From Ophiothrix spiculata (lineage: Eukaryota > Echinodermata > Ophiuroidea > Amphilepidida > Ophiotrichidae), in NCBI GenBank assembly GCA_000969725.1, contig JXSR01S065501.1: DNA of 28,697 nucleotides; one strand, 5' to 3'. This document shows positions 1-10,090 of the stretch, in pieces. Below the pieces are notes generated by a model, which was not told where the DNA came from, searched no databases, and saw only the letters and a program-made list of their open reading frames with translations. A program made the position numbers and the translations under genes. How positions within the stretch are numbered: the stretch's first letter is position 1; each line of letters opens with the position of its first letter.

Positions 1-771
1 ACAACTCTCACGCAACATTAGTTTCACGCTTTACTCCGTTATGGTCTATGGAAGGCGGACTACCATTTCAGGGGGACTAAGATTCCTTTCACACCGGTTA
101 AATTTGAGCAACAATTCTAATAAAAATACTAAAATTATTTCCAATAAGCTCAAATTTGTGAGGGCGCGCTGACTTTAAGACGTCATTGTAACGTAATTTG
201 AAGCTTAACGGTGCTAATTTTGGTATAGATGGTTAGTGGTCCACTTTTATACACCGGTAGCAAATATTGGGGTTTCCAACGCTCCGTATAGACAATCCAG
301 AGAGGGGGTTGCAATAACCCACTCTTCGGAGAGGGTTGTTACAACATATAGCTCAAGAGCACTAGGGCTATGAGTAATGCGATAGGAGAACAAATGACCG
401 TGAAGGGGCTGATGTTCATGTCTCTAATGTCAATACGTTAATATTAGTGCTATGTGTAGCACTAATAGTAACGTTCCTCATACCTAACTTATTTGTTTGA
501 TACGATAACAGTTGGAGTCTCAATCGGCGTTGTTGAATGACACAAGACCATCTGTCCACTCAAAATCCGCAAGTCAAACGTCCATTGTACGTTCAATTTG
601 TTCCATGTTCGTTAGTAATGCGTTTTTTGCATACACTTTTCATAGGTACATGTATGCCAACCCTTGCCAACGTTAGAAGATAAGGCACGTCACCGTATAG
701 AAGCGTCCAAAAACACAAGGAAAAGCCATTGATTTTATTGATGGAACTTGAATAAGCGCTTCACCTTGCTC
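1..771. other. No gene recognised; anonymous AT-rich sequence
   Basis: No open frame of note, splice-bounded exon or known repeat was recognised here. The one structured item is a small hairpin at 308-345, listed separately. Confidence 0.6.
308..345. other. Hairpin with a C(UUCG)G tetraloop
   Basis: The left arm 308-324 pairs with 329-345 in 15 of 17 positions (14 Watson-Crick plus one G-U wobble). The mismatches are at 312/341 and 321/332. The loop 325-328 is TTCG closed by C324-G329, which as RNA is the unusually stable UUCG tetraloop. Nothing nearby shows that it is transcribed. It could be a chance foldback or the tip of an old inverted-repeat element. Confidence 0.45.
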
Positions 772-990
772 GCATGAAAACCAAAACATGTGAGAATTGT
801 ATTTCATTCCTTAGAACAGTTTTAAATGTCGTGGGCGTCTGCATCAACAGAAACCGTATGTTAGCTTAATTGATTTATTAAGCAGGTAATGTTTTTTTAG
901 AACTAACCAAACAAAGCTTGCACAAGATGATTATATTCCTATTGGGTTTTCGCCTCTTAAGAGTACATCTGATATCTGATTTGTCTAGCT
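772..990 (+). repeat. Diverged direct copy of the outer part of the left giant-repeat arm
   Basis: This block lines up with 7870-8090 in the same orientation. Shared islands include GAGAATTGTAT, a GGGCGTCTGNATCAAC core, TTGATTTATT(A/G)AGCA(G/A)GTAATG and a match up to TTTGTC. By eye it is roughly 70% identical with small indels. It is much more diverged than the two giant arms are from each other, so it is an older copy. The sequence immediately downstream (990-1880) no longer matches. Confidence 0.65.
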
Positions 991-1910
991 AGCCATTTGT
1001 TATTAGAGTCATACATAATCATAAATGGTTTAAAAACAAACTAAAGTTGTATGATTTCTGAGCTTGAAAAATATGTTGAAAGTGCAAAAGTTTTAATTGA
1101 ATTCTTAGTTTTATTTGATGCCAGAGGAAAAAATTAAAAAGCTTGAAAATTACATATTTGAAGATGAGTAGAAATGACTTAAATCAAAGCAATTATAACA
1201 TTTTCTCAAACCAAACAAGCAATATTCTCATTTATTATTTATTACATTATTTTCAATATTAAGAATATTCTGTGGCTTTTTGTTACGCATTATTATGTGT
1301 TTTTAACTGAATTAAGCTTCGGGCTCTCAATGTCTGGCACTCTCTGAGTCAAACTAAAATCACAGTGAAAGCCTTTCGCCTGGGCAGCGCGCGCTCATTG
1401 CTGGGTCCGTGGGATGGGAGATCTGGGTAACGGCACTAGTTCTAAACTAAACTAAAACACACGAAGAAGTTGTGTTTTATGGCCGTAATTATCTCATATC
1501 ATATCCCTAAAAATATTGTTTAAGAGCAAACGATGTATCACATGCGTCCTAGGCACTGGAGCACAATTAGCCCACAACTTTGTGCGGCGGGCTGTAATTT
1601 GGCCAGTGGTCTGGTTATGCATGCAATTCATCTCGCAGGTGTACAGCATATACATGTATTTCGAATTAAAGCAAACTGTTTAAAACAAATGAGACTTCAA
1701 AAATCTGAAAAAAATAACCAGTTAAAGGTGCAATGCATGATTCTGATGTGACAAAAACCTCACCTCTTTTCTAGCTTTAGAAATAAAGAGAACAATTCAA
1801 CATGAATGTATGAGGAACATTTCACTTGATTCTGGCAATTCGTTTTCAAGTATTAAAGAAGCTTTTCAGCATTTTTAAAAATTCCCATAGGCTACTGTGT
1901 TGATTACAAC
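991..1910. other. No gene recognised; anonymous spacer
   Basis: The short open frame at 1533-1751 has no recognisable domain, no splice context and the composition expected of random AT-rich sequence. The last 30 bases (around 1883) start a higher-order unit of the minisatellite that follows. Confidence 0.55.
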
Positions 1911-2354
1911 CAGCTAGTCCGAAGGTTCGCCAGTCCGAAGGTTCTCTAGTCCGAAGGTTCGCTAGTCCGAAATGAAAAAGGGTTCGAAAATTCTAAGATT
2001 CGCTAGTCCGAAAATGAAATAGGATTCGCTAGTCCGAAAATGGAATAAGGTTCGCTAGTCCGAAAATTCCCGTAGGCTACTGTGTTGATTATAGCCAGCT
2101 AGTCCGAAGGTTCACCAGTCCAAAGGTTCGCTGGTCCAAAAATGAAAAAAAAAGGTTCGCTAGTCCGAAATTAAAAAGGGTTCGAAAATCCTAAGATTCG
2201 CTAGTCCGAAAATGAAAAAGGATTCGCTAGTCCGAAAATGGAATAAGGTTCGCTAGTCCGAAAATGAAAAGAGGTTTGCTAGTCCGAAAATGAAAAAAAT
2301 TCGCTAGTCCGAAATTAAAAAGGGTTCGAAAATCCTAAGATTCGCTAGTCCGAA
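1911..2354 (+). repeat. Minisatellite with TTCGCTAGTCCGAA core
   Basis: About 17 copies of a core reading TTCGCTAGTCCGAA or a close variant occur in 444 bp. They are separated by A-rich linkers of variable length such as AATGAAAAAGG or AATGGAATAAGG. A degenerate form (GGTTCGAAAATYCTAAGA) recurs three times. A higher-order period of about 183 bp is visible: the phrase TAGGCTACTGTGTTGATTA precedes the array at about 1889 and recurs inside it at about 2072, each time leading into CAGCTAGTCCGAAGGTTC. The core is close to palindromic at its ends (TTCG...CGAA). No coding function is suggested. Confidence 0.85.
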
Positions 2355-2770
2355 CAATATTAAAGAGCATCCACTGAAGTGACTGTTGATTGAAAAAATC
2401 AAAATGCGTACTTTGATCATGCACTTTTATATTTTTGGTGTTTGTTTGGATAAAAATGACATATGAGATACAAATTTGACAAGTTTTTGTTTGGCTACCA
2501 TGGCCTATGGCTTTAGCAATTCACTAAGTAAGAGCACATTTCCCACATTTTTCGATGTTAGTTGTTCAACTTGAATGAGACTTGAATGAAAAAACAAATG
2601 AAGTTACTGTTGATTTTAAAACGTTTAATGAACAATTTTCAAACTGACACAAAGATTTTTAAAATAACAGTCTCAATGTTCATTAACTGTTGCTTGTAAA
2701 GTTAAAACTCAAGAGGATTTGCGCGTATCTCCGCTGTTAGATGCAATCTCCTAACACATAAGCGTAAAAA
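2355..2770. other. No gene recognised
   Basis: AT-rich sequence with no recognisable element or reading frame. Confidence 0.55.
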
Positions 2771-3437
2771 TGATACATTAAAAAAGCAAACTTTTAGAAA
2801 TCTTTTAAGGTATCAAATTATTGTCACATTTTTAGCAAAAAAGAAAAAGATATCATCTCTTCCATTTACCTTAACATGCTTAAATCATGATGTGTTATAA
2901 TGTAAATGATAAATAATAGCTATGCCTTTGGAACCCATGACTTACAGAGCTTAATTAGTGCAATACGTGACGATAAGCATGGTTTGATTGTTTTAAACAC
3001 AGCATGAGTATTGATTTAAAAATCAAATATGTATGATGATGCTCTTGAAGAAACAAATCTCTTGGGTTGAAATGAGAGAACAGTTCCCGCTGAGACGTTT
3101 TACTCAGATTAATGTGTTAAATGTCACATGATTAATGTAATATTGTAATATAAACATTGCAATTAACATTTTTACGATGTATACGTTAATTGTCTATGAT
3201 GAAAACCATTAAAACACATCAAAATGCTGTTTATTTAGAAACATCATACCACAATTAACCGATTATCGAGCTGAAAGAATCCCGGAAAGAATAAGTTTTA
3301 GTGTTATCCTAAAGCGTGCGAAAACCCGTGGGGAAAACGAATTAAATTAATGTCGTAAGCTGGAATATGTATATTTTAATATTTGAAAGATTATAATCTC
3401 TAAAGCTTGTGTGTTATGGTTGAAATCTGACATAAGC
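2771..3437 (+). repeat. Second inverted pair, left copy
   Basis: This interval matches the reverse complement of 17078-17755 over its whole length. Conserved islands include TGATACATTAAAAA, GAAGAAACAAATCTCTTGGG, AAGATTAATGTGTTAAATGTC, ATTAACCGATTA and GTTGAAATCTGACA. It is diverged by many substitutions and several indels, including about 70 bp extra in the partner near 17165-17230. It most likely represents two copies of one dispersed repeat. No coding potential is visible and no clear terminal repeats or target duplication were found. Confidence 0.75.
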
Positions 3438-3888
3438 TGCTATAGAGTTCTGAACTGTTTCTTGGACTACCATTATAATGGAAATTAAAGCCATAGTTCA
3501 GACAAATTGCAAAAGTAATGGTATTTACATGATAATATCAGACAAACATATAAAATAACATATGAAAAATCTACTTTGTTGAACAGTGAAAGTTACGGGA
3601 AACTGAACATTCAATCACATTTACCTGTAACTCTCCCCCTGTAATTTAAAGTATGTCCTATTATATCAATTTTCACACTGTACCACTTATTAGAGTCAGC
3701 ACATGATTTCTTTCTAGAGATCTCAAGCTCTCCAGGTTGAGTTTTGAATAAAATATCATGATTACGTTTAAACGTGACTATTTACGAGGTTATTGCATAT
3801 AGTTCGTTGCAATAATACAGTCAATATTTTCTATATATCCATGAACCTTTTTCATTGTTTGGTCTTTCCTTTACATGCTTTTCGCTCC
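3438..3888. other. No gene recognised
   Basis: Anonymous AT-rich sequence. A short phrase near 3630 (ACTCTCCCCCTGT) also occurs in inverted form near 17660, suggesting a rearranged repeat scrap. Confidence 0.5.
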
Positions 3889-4071
3889 TAAGAAACAAAC
3901 AAACAACATCAAAACCAAGAAATCAACATATCTAATTCTGCAGATTAAATATTTCACACAGGTACCTCAGCTAAAACATCAACCATTGCAAGGTACCTGT
4001 GTGAAATATTTAATCTGCAGAATTAAACATGCTGATTTCTTAGTTTTGATGTTGTTTGTTTGTTTGTTTTT
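3889..4071. repeat. Long near-perfect hairpin (about 78-nt arms)
   Basis: The arm 3890-3967 is the reverse complement of about 3991-4070 with only a handful of mismatches. The loop of about 23 nt contains ACATCAACC, which echoes the arm. The core CTGCAGATTAAATATTTCAC is mirrored by GTGAAATATTTAATCTGCAG. The high arm identity indicates a young MITE-like foldback insertion or a recent inverted duplication. A fold this long exceeds normal animal pre-miRNA size. The open frame running through it (3875-4159) is a by-product of the inverted repeat. Confidence 0.8.
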
Positions 4072-4493
4072 ATTTTGCAATACCCATTTCTTCACTCAAA
4101 TTTCATTTTACGCTGTAAACTCAGTCTTATACTACACTAGCGTAGAGAAGCTTTGGTGAACTTGATATTACTTATCTGCTAGCAATCTATAAAATATCGA
4201 TTTCGGTGTTGCTTTACTTGATGTAACTCGATACTCAGAATTGATAACCCTCCAGCATATGCAAATATTATCTTTGAATATAGAGCAACAGTCACTGAAT
4301 GTAATGTAGCAGGAATGTGGTCCAACGAAGAGATGCTATCGGAATGTATTTCAGGTGATTTAGCTTTGATACATATTATATATTTTTAGATGACGCTATA
4401 CATGCATAACGAATACAAAATCTTCCTTAATTAATAGCATTTCAAAACGAAAAATCCTGTACTTGTACCAACAATAAAAACGGTAACAGCCCA
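4072..4493. other. No gene recognised
   Basis: Anonymous AT-rich sequence with no supported frame or repeat. Confidence 0.5.
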
Positions 4494-4577
4494 TTAGTCC
4501 GAAGGTTCGCTAGTCCGATAATGTTCGCTAATCCAAAACATAATTTTCCTATACCTGATGGTTCGCTAGTCCGAATT
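4494..4577 (+). repeat. Second cluster of TTCGCTAGTCCGAA-type units
   Basis: Four units (ATTAGTCCGAAGG, TTCGCTAGTCCGAT, TTCGCTAATCC, TTCGCTAGTCCGAA) occur in 84 bp. They have the same core and orientation as the array at 1911-2354, about 2.1 kb away. The cluster is preceded by CAGCCCATTAGTCC, resembling the CCAGCTAGTCC that starts the larger array. It may be a second locus of the same family, or the two clusters may be ends of one element. Confidence 0.75.
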
Positions 4578-4787
4578 CGAACCCTCCCTCTTGATTCGCT
4601 GCAGGTAGATCGTCATAATCATTTCACTTCATGTAGGTCTTTTGCGGCCATTTCTAACGCACAAGAATCGGTGTGCAGCTCTTCATATCCTGTAAGGGGC
4701 AGACTATGATGGACAAATCTGGTGACAGTTTTAACTGCAGGAGGAAGATAGGAGCACCCGGAGAAAAACTTCCGGAAAACTAAACAT

Positions 4788-5350
4788 GATTCAGCCACTG
4801 TAGTGATGCGGACCCTGCTTCAACCTTTTATAAGACTCATGTGACCTTTGTTTGGTTTCGAGTTATAATCTACAAAACTTCAAATGCATAAGCAACGTAA
4901 TAATGCAATGTTTTATGAAAATCACGTTTTTGAAACCTATGTAACCTTTGACCCCGGTAGGGTGACATGATATTTTTGGGTGAGGTCAAGAATTATTTCG
5001 ACCAAATTTAGTCACAATCTGCAATTATCTATAGGAGTTATGGTGATTTCAGCCACTGTAGTGATGCGGACCCTGCTTCAACCTTTTATAAGACTCATGT
5101 GACCTTTGTGTGACCCCTTGTGCCCCAGAGCCACCCCGATTAACACAACTCACGATCTATTTTTCTTGAGTTATAAGATCATTTCACCCCTGGCAAGTTG
5201 AAAAATCTTCTTGAGAAAATCACGTTTTTGACCCCTGTGACCTTTATTTGAGTTTTTACTCAAGTAGAGTCGCGTGCATGGTGGGTTGTGGTCACAAATG
5301 ATCAAGTTCGGTCAAGATTCCCCATTGTCTATATGAGTTATGGTGATCTT
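4788..5350 (+). repeat. Imperfect direct repeat rich in TGACC/ACCTTTGACC motifs
   Basis: A 62-bp stretch at 4790-4851 is repeated without visible change at 5048-5109. Flanking phrases recur at an offset of about 300 instead of 258: ATCACGTTTTTGA at 4921 and 5219, and GAGTTATGGTGAT near 5036 and 5336. So this is a compound, partly tandem structure. ACCTTTGACC at about 4942 reads as a direct repeat of a nuclear-receptor-type half-site, though it is more likely simply the repeat consensus. No coding frame. Confidence 0.75.
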
Positions 5351-5867
5351 GGCTTAATAAGAATATAATTGTGAAACATATTAGATATTATATAATGTGT
5401 TTGTTATTTCCAAAAACATATAAAATGCATCAATCCATCGTCCCATCATATTTTAGTTTTACCTTTTCTTTAAATAAAACTTGCAATACATACGTGAGCA
5501 TGTTTCTAGCACGCGCACATAGTGCATCCAAACAAGGTTAATGAACGTGCAAAAGTTACCAACTGTCCTATAAGGTTAACGATTTCAACACGTATTTAAC
5601 GCGGAGTGTAAGGAAAATAATTATGCTAGGAAAATAACAATACAAATTACCATAATCTAAGTTTCTTCTTTAACCTAGTGTGGGATTGTCAGGATGTTTA
5701 GAATCGTTTGACTTTAAAGAAAAAAAATACTTAGATATGTTAAATGCTTATTACGAAAAATCTATGTTTATGTAACATCGTTATAGAGTTATTTGTAAAA
5801 ATGAAAGGCAAGAAAATAACATACAACAAGTAGATGCTATTATCTACACGGCTCACGTATTGATAGC
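5351..5867. other. No gene recognised
   Basis: Anonymous AT-rich sequence. It should correspond to left-arm sequence if the flanking diverged blocks are one copy, but no match could be followed. Confidence 0.45.
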
Positions 5868-6115
5868 TCGAGGTTAAAGTCAAAGATAACAAATGCATCC
5901 ATTACTCTAGTGTTTCGTTAAACACTACTTTATTGAAGATATAAGAGCTTATATCACTCAACGTTTCTTGCAATTGATATTGACATTCATCAAATGTTAT
6001 CAAAATAACTATATTATCTTTTCATCATCTTTAAACGATTTGACCATAGGTAGTTGAATACATCTACGCATTGGTGGATTAAAGGTGGTGTTTTCAAAAG
6101 AGGTTATTCTCCTGC
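5868..6115 (+). repeat. Diverged direct copy of the inner end of the left giant-repeat arm
   Basis: This block matches 13510-13794 in the same orientation. Aligned islands are CAAAGATAACAA with a following ATCCATT, AAGAGCTTAT, an AATTG(C/A)TAT(C/T)GACAT run, an AAACGATTT(A/G)ACCATA run and GAAGAGGTT/AAAGAGGTT at the end. Together with 772-990 it brackets about 5.3 kb, close to the 5.9 kb between the corresponding left-arm blocks. That supports an older third copy with an eroded or replaced middle. Confidence 0.6.
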
Positions 6116-6332
6116 AGTCAATTCTTTGAGATCGACCTGATCGTAATGGTACTCTTTTTGAACTATTGTGGCTACAATTTTTAACATCTTCTGAAAGAAT
6201 AGTATCTGATTTATTTGTAACGTTGAAGTCATCATGGCCTGTATATCGGAAAGAACATTCGCATATTAAAACTGCACCCTTTGTTGTTAGTGAGCGTGTA
6301 TGTAAAAGGCGTGTTTTGGTAAAAAATGGCAA
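6009..6332 (-). CDS. Unrecognised open frame, 107 residues, doubtful
   Basis: An open frame of 107 residues reads on the minus strand. It is Cys- and Ser/Thr-containing, with segments such as CECSFRYTGHDDFNVTNKSD and PPMRRCIQLPMVKSFKDDE. It is less skewed to Ile/Phe/Lys than most chance frames here, which is the only positive evidence. No domain is recognised and no signal peptide or membrane segment is visible. The last third overlaps the diverged repeat block 5868-6115. The corresponding frame in the giant arms (near 13680-13794) is broken by stops and shifts. It could be an exon of an unknown gene, a degenerate transposon frame or chance. Low confidence that it encodes protein. Confidence 0.15.
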   Translation of the reverse strand: MPFFTKTRLLHTRSLTTKGAVLICECSFRYTGHDDFNVTNKSDTILSEDVKNCSHNSSKRVPLRSGRSQRIDCRRITSFENTTFNPPMRRCIQLPMVKSFKDDEKII

Positions 6333-7225
6333 ATGACGGTTAACTAAACAAAGTTTTAAAATTTACGTTGGAAATATGTCAGTTATCATTTAGTGAGTTA
6401 CCCTTTACTGATATCAGCCAATGACAGTAACATTCTAAAATGAGTTATAATTCAACAATCTATTATCGTAAATGTGTTAACAGATTCATCATGTTCGTTG
6501 ATATAAATTGGAAGTTTTTATTTTTTTTTAAACAGAACAAGTGGCTAAACTAACGCCAACCTTCTAAAAGTTTCGTTGGTCATGGTCAGCAGACCTTACC
6601 GAAGTCTTGTTTTCCGTTTTACTTCTGGTGTGCCATATTTTGATGACTTCATCAAGAGGTTCATAAATGAGACTGAGTTAACTCTCTTGTCACATATTTT
6701 AAATGTTTAATGTAATCAAATGAAAAGATTAGAAGTGCTGGAATCCAAACCTATCCCGCTTTATTCGCATTTCTGTATGGATCCGCAAAGGGGACACTAA
6801 AACCATTATTATTTGCTTTTCTTTCAGGGACCCCTGGACTTTGTCTTCCCAGGTCACTTTATTGCTACGCCACTGTGTATATATATATTACCAAAATAGT
6901 ATTACATTTATATTGCATCCGAATGTAAACTCCTTTCCGGCCTTCAATAAATATGGCGTCGGAACACTAGAAATATTTCCTACGGCTAGGACCTCAGCCC
7001 AATATGTTTGAATAAAGGGAAATGTATGTATATAAATACATTGGATGCTAAAACGGAATACAACCATGAGTGGGTTATACCGTTTACCTGGAAGAGGATT
7101 TTCCTTGCGGGGCTAAAGGGGATTTGCCGATTTTGAGGGGGCTGAGTGGTGAAAATCAGGCTGGCTGATTTTACATGATTTTTACAATCTTGCGGGGGGC
7201 ATCAGATAAGGTAATACGGGACAGT
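6333..7225. other. No gene recognised; flank outside the giant repeat
   Basis: Anonymous sequence with a short (TA)n at about 6877-6888 and a G-rich stretch at 7095-7200. The giant-arm match begins at about 7226, where the right arm leaves the window, so the true outer boundary cannot be placed. Confidence 0.5.
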
Positions 7226-7535
7226 CTCTTCTTGAGCTTGGTTTGTCTACCAGTTCCTCTTGACTCTGGACTGTTCGAGACTTACACTTCACAAAACCTA
7301 AAGTTATGTTTTTTTTAATAATTACAAGAAGTAACCATGAGCTGTTTAAATGTGTTTTAATCTGTGTTCAAATATTAGGGCACCTTTTGTTAAAAAATAC
7401 AATTTTATATGCCTAAATTTTTGCTGTTTCAATATTTCTTTAACCTTTTTCAAAATATAAAGCTGATTAATACTGCAGTGGGATGGGTGGATATATTGTT
7501 TCAAATCAAATAAGGAAAAAGTATTTTTCCATAAA

Positions 7536-7616
7536 CAAGATTTAAAATTTCATGTCAAAACTCGTGACCAATTATTGTTATAGGTCACGAATTTTGACAT
7601 TATTTTTTAAAACTTG
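7536..7616. repeat. Hairpin present in both giant arms (left copy)
   Basis: ATGTCAAAACTCGTGACC at 7552-7569 pairs with 7583-7600 with one C-A mismatch across a 13-nt loop, and weaker pairing extends outward to about 7536/7616. The right arm carries the same fold at 28313-28386. It is probably a short palindromic element or MITE remnant that predates the arm duplication. Confidence 0.7.
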
Positions 7617-9442
7617 ATCTAGTTGTTTTTCCATTATCGTTTAAATTAAGAGCAGTTGTAAAATGTAACAATGCACATTTTCTTTCGATTTGTTCCTTTA
7701 AAGTTTTTATATTAATTTGTTAATATAAATGACTAATGCTGGTGACTTTATTTGCCATAACAAATTCTATATTTTAGTAAAACGGTGTTACCCACCATTT
7801 ACTGCTTTTTAGAAAGGCAGTGGTAAAGACTTTTTTATCAATATTTCTAGACTACTCGTTTAACATTGTTCCATTAAAAACAAACGCATGCGAGAATTGT
7901 ATAATAATTTAATCCTAAATCAGTTCCAAATGTCTAGGGCGTCTGAATCAACGGATAAAAGATGCTAGCATCATTGATTTATTGAGCAAGTAATGTTCGT
8001 TTGGAACAAACCAAATAAAGTGAGCATGGGAAGATTTCCCCGATTGGATTTGCTCTGCTTTAGAGTATACCTGCTGTTTGTTTTGTCCGGTTATAACGGC
8101 TTGTAGTTGAAAGTATACGAGTTAAATGAAACAAAAGAAACAAACAGTACAATTTTTATGGAGAGAAACAGGCTATTGGAACGTTCATTATACGGATTGT
8201 TTGATGTACTCGTATCAAATGTGGGCTCCGTATTTAAAATCTTTTTGAGATGGAATTCAAAAATGGTTGAAAAGAATGTTTGCCTACTAGTCATTATCCA
8301 TGTCAAAGTAAATAGTTCTAACTGAATGTTCTTCTTAGCAGAATTAAAAAAAATAAAAACAAAAAATATTGTCAAAAGGCCCAATTTAAAAAAAAGGAGA
8401 CATGAATGTCTGTAGACGAAGTTATTATTTCCCAGTTTCTTTAATTCAATTTAGGGAAATAGCAAATGTATTCCAATTACACGGTACGTATTGACGAGTG
8501 CAAATGACATAGTCTAGTGCTAGTTTGTTTGTTTGTTTGGTTTTAGTTCGGAAGAGAAGGGTTGATAAAATCTAATTGCTGCGATACTTGATATATAGTT
8601 ATCTCATCTTATGATTGTTTTATTGCATCTGAATTGTTTGACAGGATGTTGACATTACTCTTGAAAAAAACTCAGTGTGATGAAATACTTGAACACCACC
8701 TTTGGTGTATTAACCCTCGACTTCCACGGTTCTTTTTCTTCTGTATAACACGTCTTGTTGCATACAAGATACTAGAGTATAGGGTAGCGCCTCCTTTTCA
8801 TATTTAAACCAAAGTCATTATCATTATTATTTATATTTTTATATTTCCAAAGCATTAGCAAATTCGGCTGACAGAATAACGTAAACTTTATAGTGTCATA
8901 ACAGTGTGGTACCACATATTACTGCTACAAGTGTTACCCAGGGCCAATAAGTAGTAAGAAATACTAACATACTCGTATATTTATAGTTTGCTTCGAAAGG
9001 TCTTAAAGCTTGATAAGTTGCCTTACATATAATGTAACGACAAGTAAAGCAAATAAATGGTTAAAATATCTTTCTTCCACTAGTATGATATCGATCATAG
9101 AACATATCATTTTAATCTGTTCTTAGAAAGTTCAACATGTATGGCGATGTTATTTCAGATAACCTTATTCAGCGCCTATGCTGCTTGAGGCAATACGATG
9201 AACGAAAACACTCCTTTTCCGCTCATTTAAATGTTATCATATCACACTAGAAAGTACGATTTCTCTTGCCTCTAGGCAAAAACATTTGGCACCAGTAAAA
9301 GATGTCTGACAATTATAGAGTATTTTACATTTACATATTGGTCTGCAAATTCCAGTTTATGTCAATTTAGTATTCATTATAGTTAAGCAGTATAACTCTG
9401 CGTAAATCATTCAGCAGAAGAAGAGCTTACAAAAAAGAGAGC

Positions 9443-9487
9443 GAAGAAGAAGAAGAAGAAGAAGAAGAAGAAGAAGAAGAAGAAGAA

Positions 9488-9519
<32 letters not shown>

Positions 9520-9550
9520 TCAAAGAAGAAGAAGATGGTGAAGAAGAAGA
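9443..9550 (+). repeat. (GAA)n microsatellite, left arm
   Basis: About 68 bp of uninterrupted GAA repeats (9443-9510) are followed by interrupted GAA/GAT repeats to 9550. The right arm has the complementary TTC tract at 25478-25605, heavily interrupted. The tract therefore predates the duplication, and the two arms have diverged in purity. Long pure GAA tracts can form triplex DNA. Confidence 0.9.
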
Positions 9551-9730
9551 GCAACAAATACAGTTGCATTAATCTTCTAAGTTGGATTAGCAGTAGTAGT
9601 AGTAAAATATATAATAAAATAATTATAATACAGTACCTCTACGGTGGAAAACAGCGTTTCAAAGCAGTAACAGTAAAGTGCTCACAATGGACATAACAGT
9701 ACACGAATGAATTGAAGTCATTGAATATAG

Positions 9731-10003
9731 CTAGTAAAAGTTGCAGATGAAAAATCTGCACAGAATCATGATATATATATACGTCGGATCATGAGATGTG
9801 GTAAACAGGTCAATTGCACATGAAACAACCACTTCTGTGTTATACGCATCTCTAAATAGATGTGTCTTGAGATTTGATTTGAATTGATTCAATGTCTGCT
9901 GCAACCGAATTGATAGAGGTAACTTATTCCATAGTCTTGATGCAGCTCTCGAAAAACTTCTGTCATACGTTCGCAGATTGCCGGATGCCAAGGTATTTCC
10001 CAA
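9731..10003 (-). pseudogene. 3' end of a LINE ORF2 (C-terminal fragment)
   Basis: The minus-strand frame contains LRTYDRSFSRAASRLWNKLP followed by LSIR and FKSNLKTHLFRDAY. This is the recognisable C-terminal tail that follows the reverse transcriptase in CR1/L2/Jockey-type non-LTR ORF2 proteins (pattern: FS..A.RLWN.LP.SIR, then FKS.LKTHLFR). Only about 60 residues of that tail are present. The polymerase, endonuclease and upstream part are missing, so it is a 5'-truncated, dead copy. The stop lies just downstream of NFY. The right arm retains only the last part (from about 25142), so this insertion predates the arm duplication. Confidence 0.8.
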
Positions 10004-10090
10004 CAGTTGGTGCCCAAGAGGGGGTTCCTAGGGACCTCCCTTAAAAACACCCTTCCGGTATGAATTTTGCGTTGAAAGTCAGATTGATAA
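10004..10090. repeat. Repeat edge with CCCTAGG palindrome
   Basis: The phrase AGGGGGTTCCTAGGGACCTCC at 10018-10038 is part of a near-palindrome also present at 24158-24180, and half of it at 25126-25140. It lies where the repeat flanking the TTAGTCA palindrome meets the LINE fragment, so it may mark an element terminus or an insertion joint. Confidence 0.5.

Noticed and set aside
1911-2354. CRISPR array (short repeats with variable spacers)
   Set aside because: The repeat is only 14 bp, linkers are A-rich, related to each other and of irregular length, and the context is eukaryotic with no cas genes.
3875-4159. 94-residue frame
   Set aside because: It runs through the long hairpin and reflects its two arms; no domain is visible.
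7536-7616. Nuclear-receptor response element (AGGTCA in the stem)
   Set aside because: A single half-site on each strand created by a hairpin is not evidence of a response element.
9443-9550. CRISPR-like or regulatory array
   Set aside because: It is a simple trinucleotide repeat without spacers.
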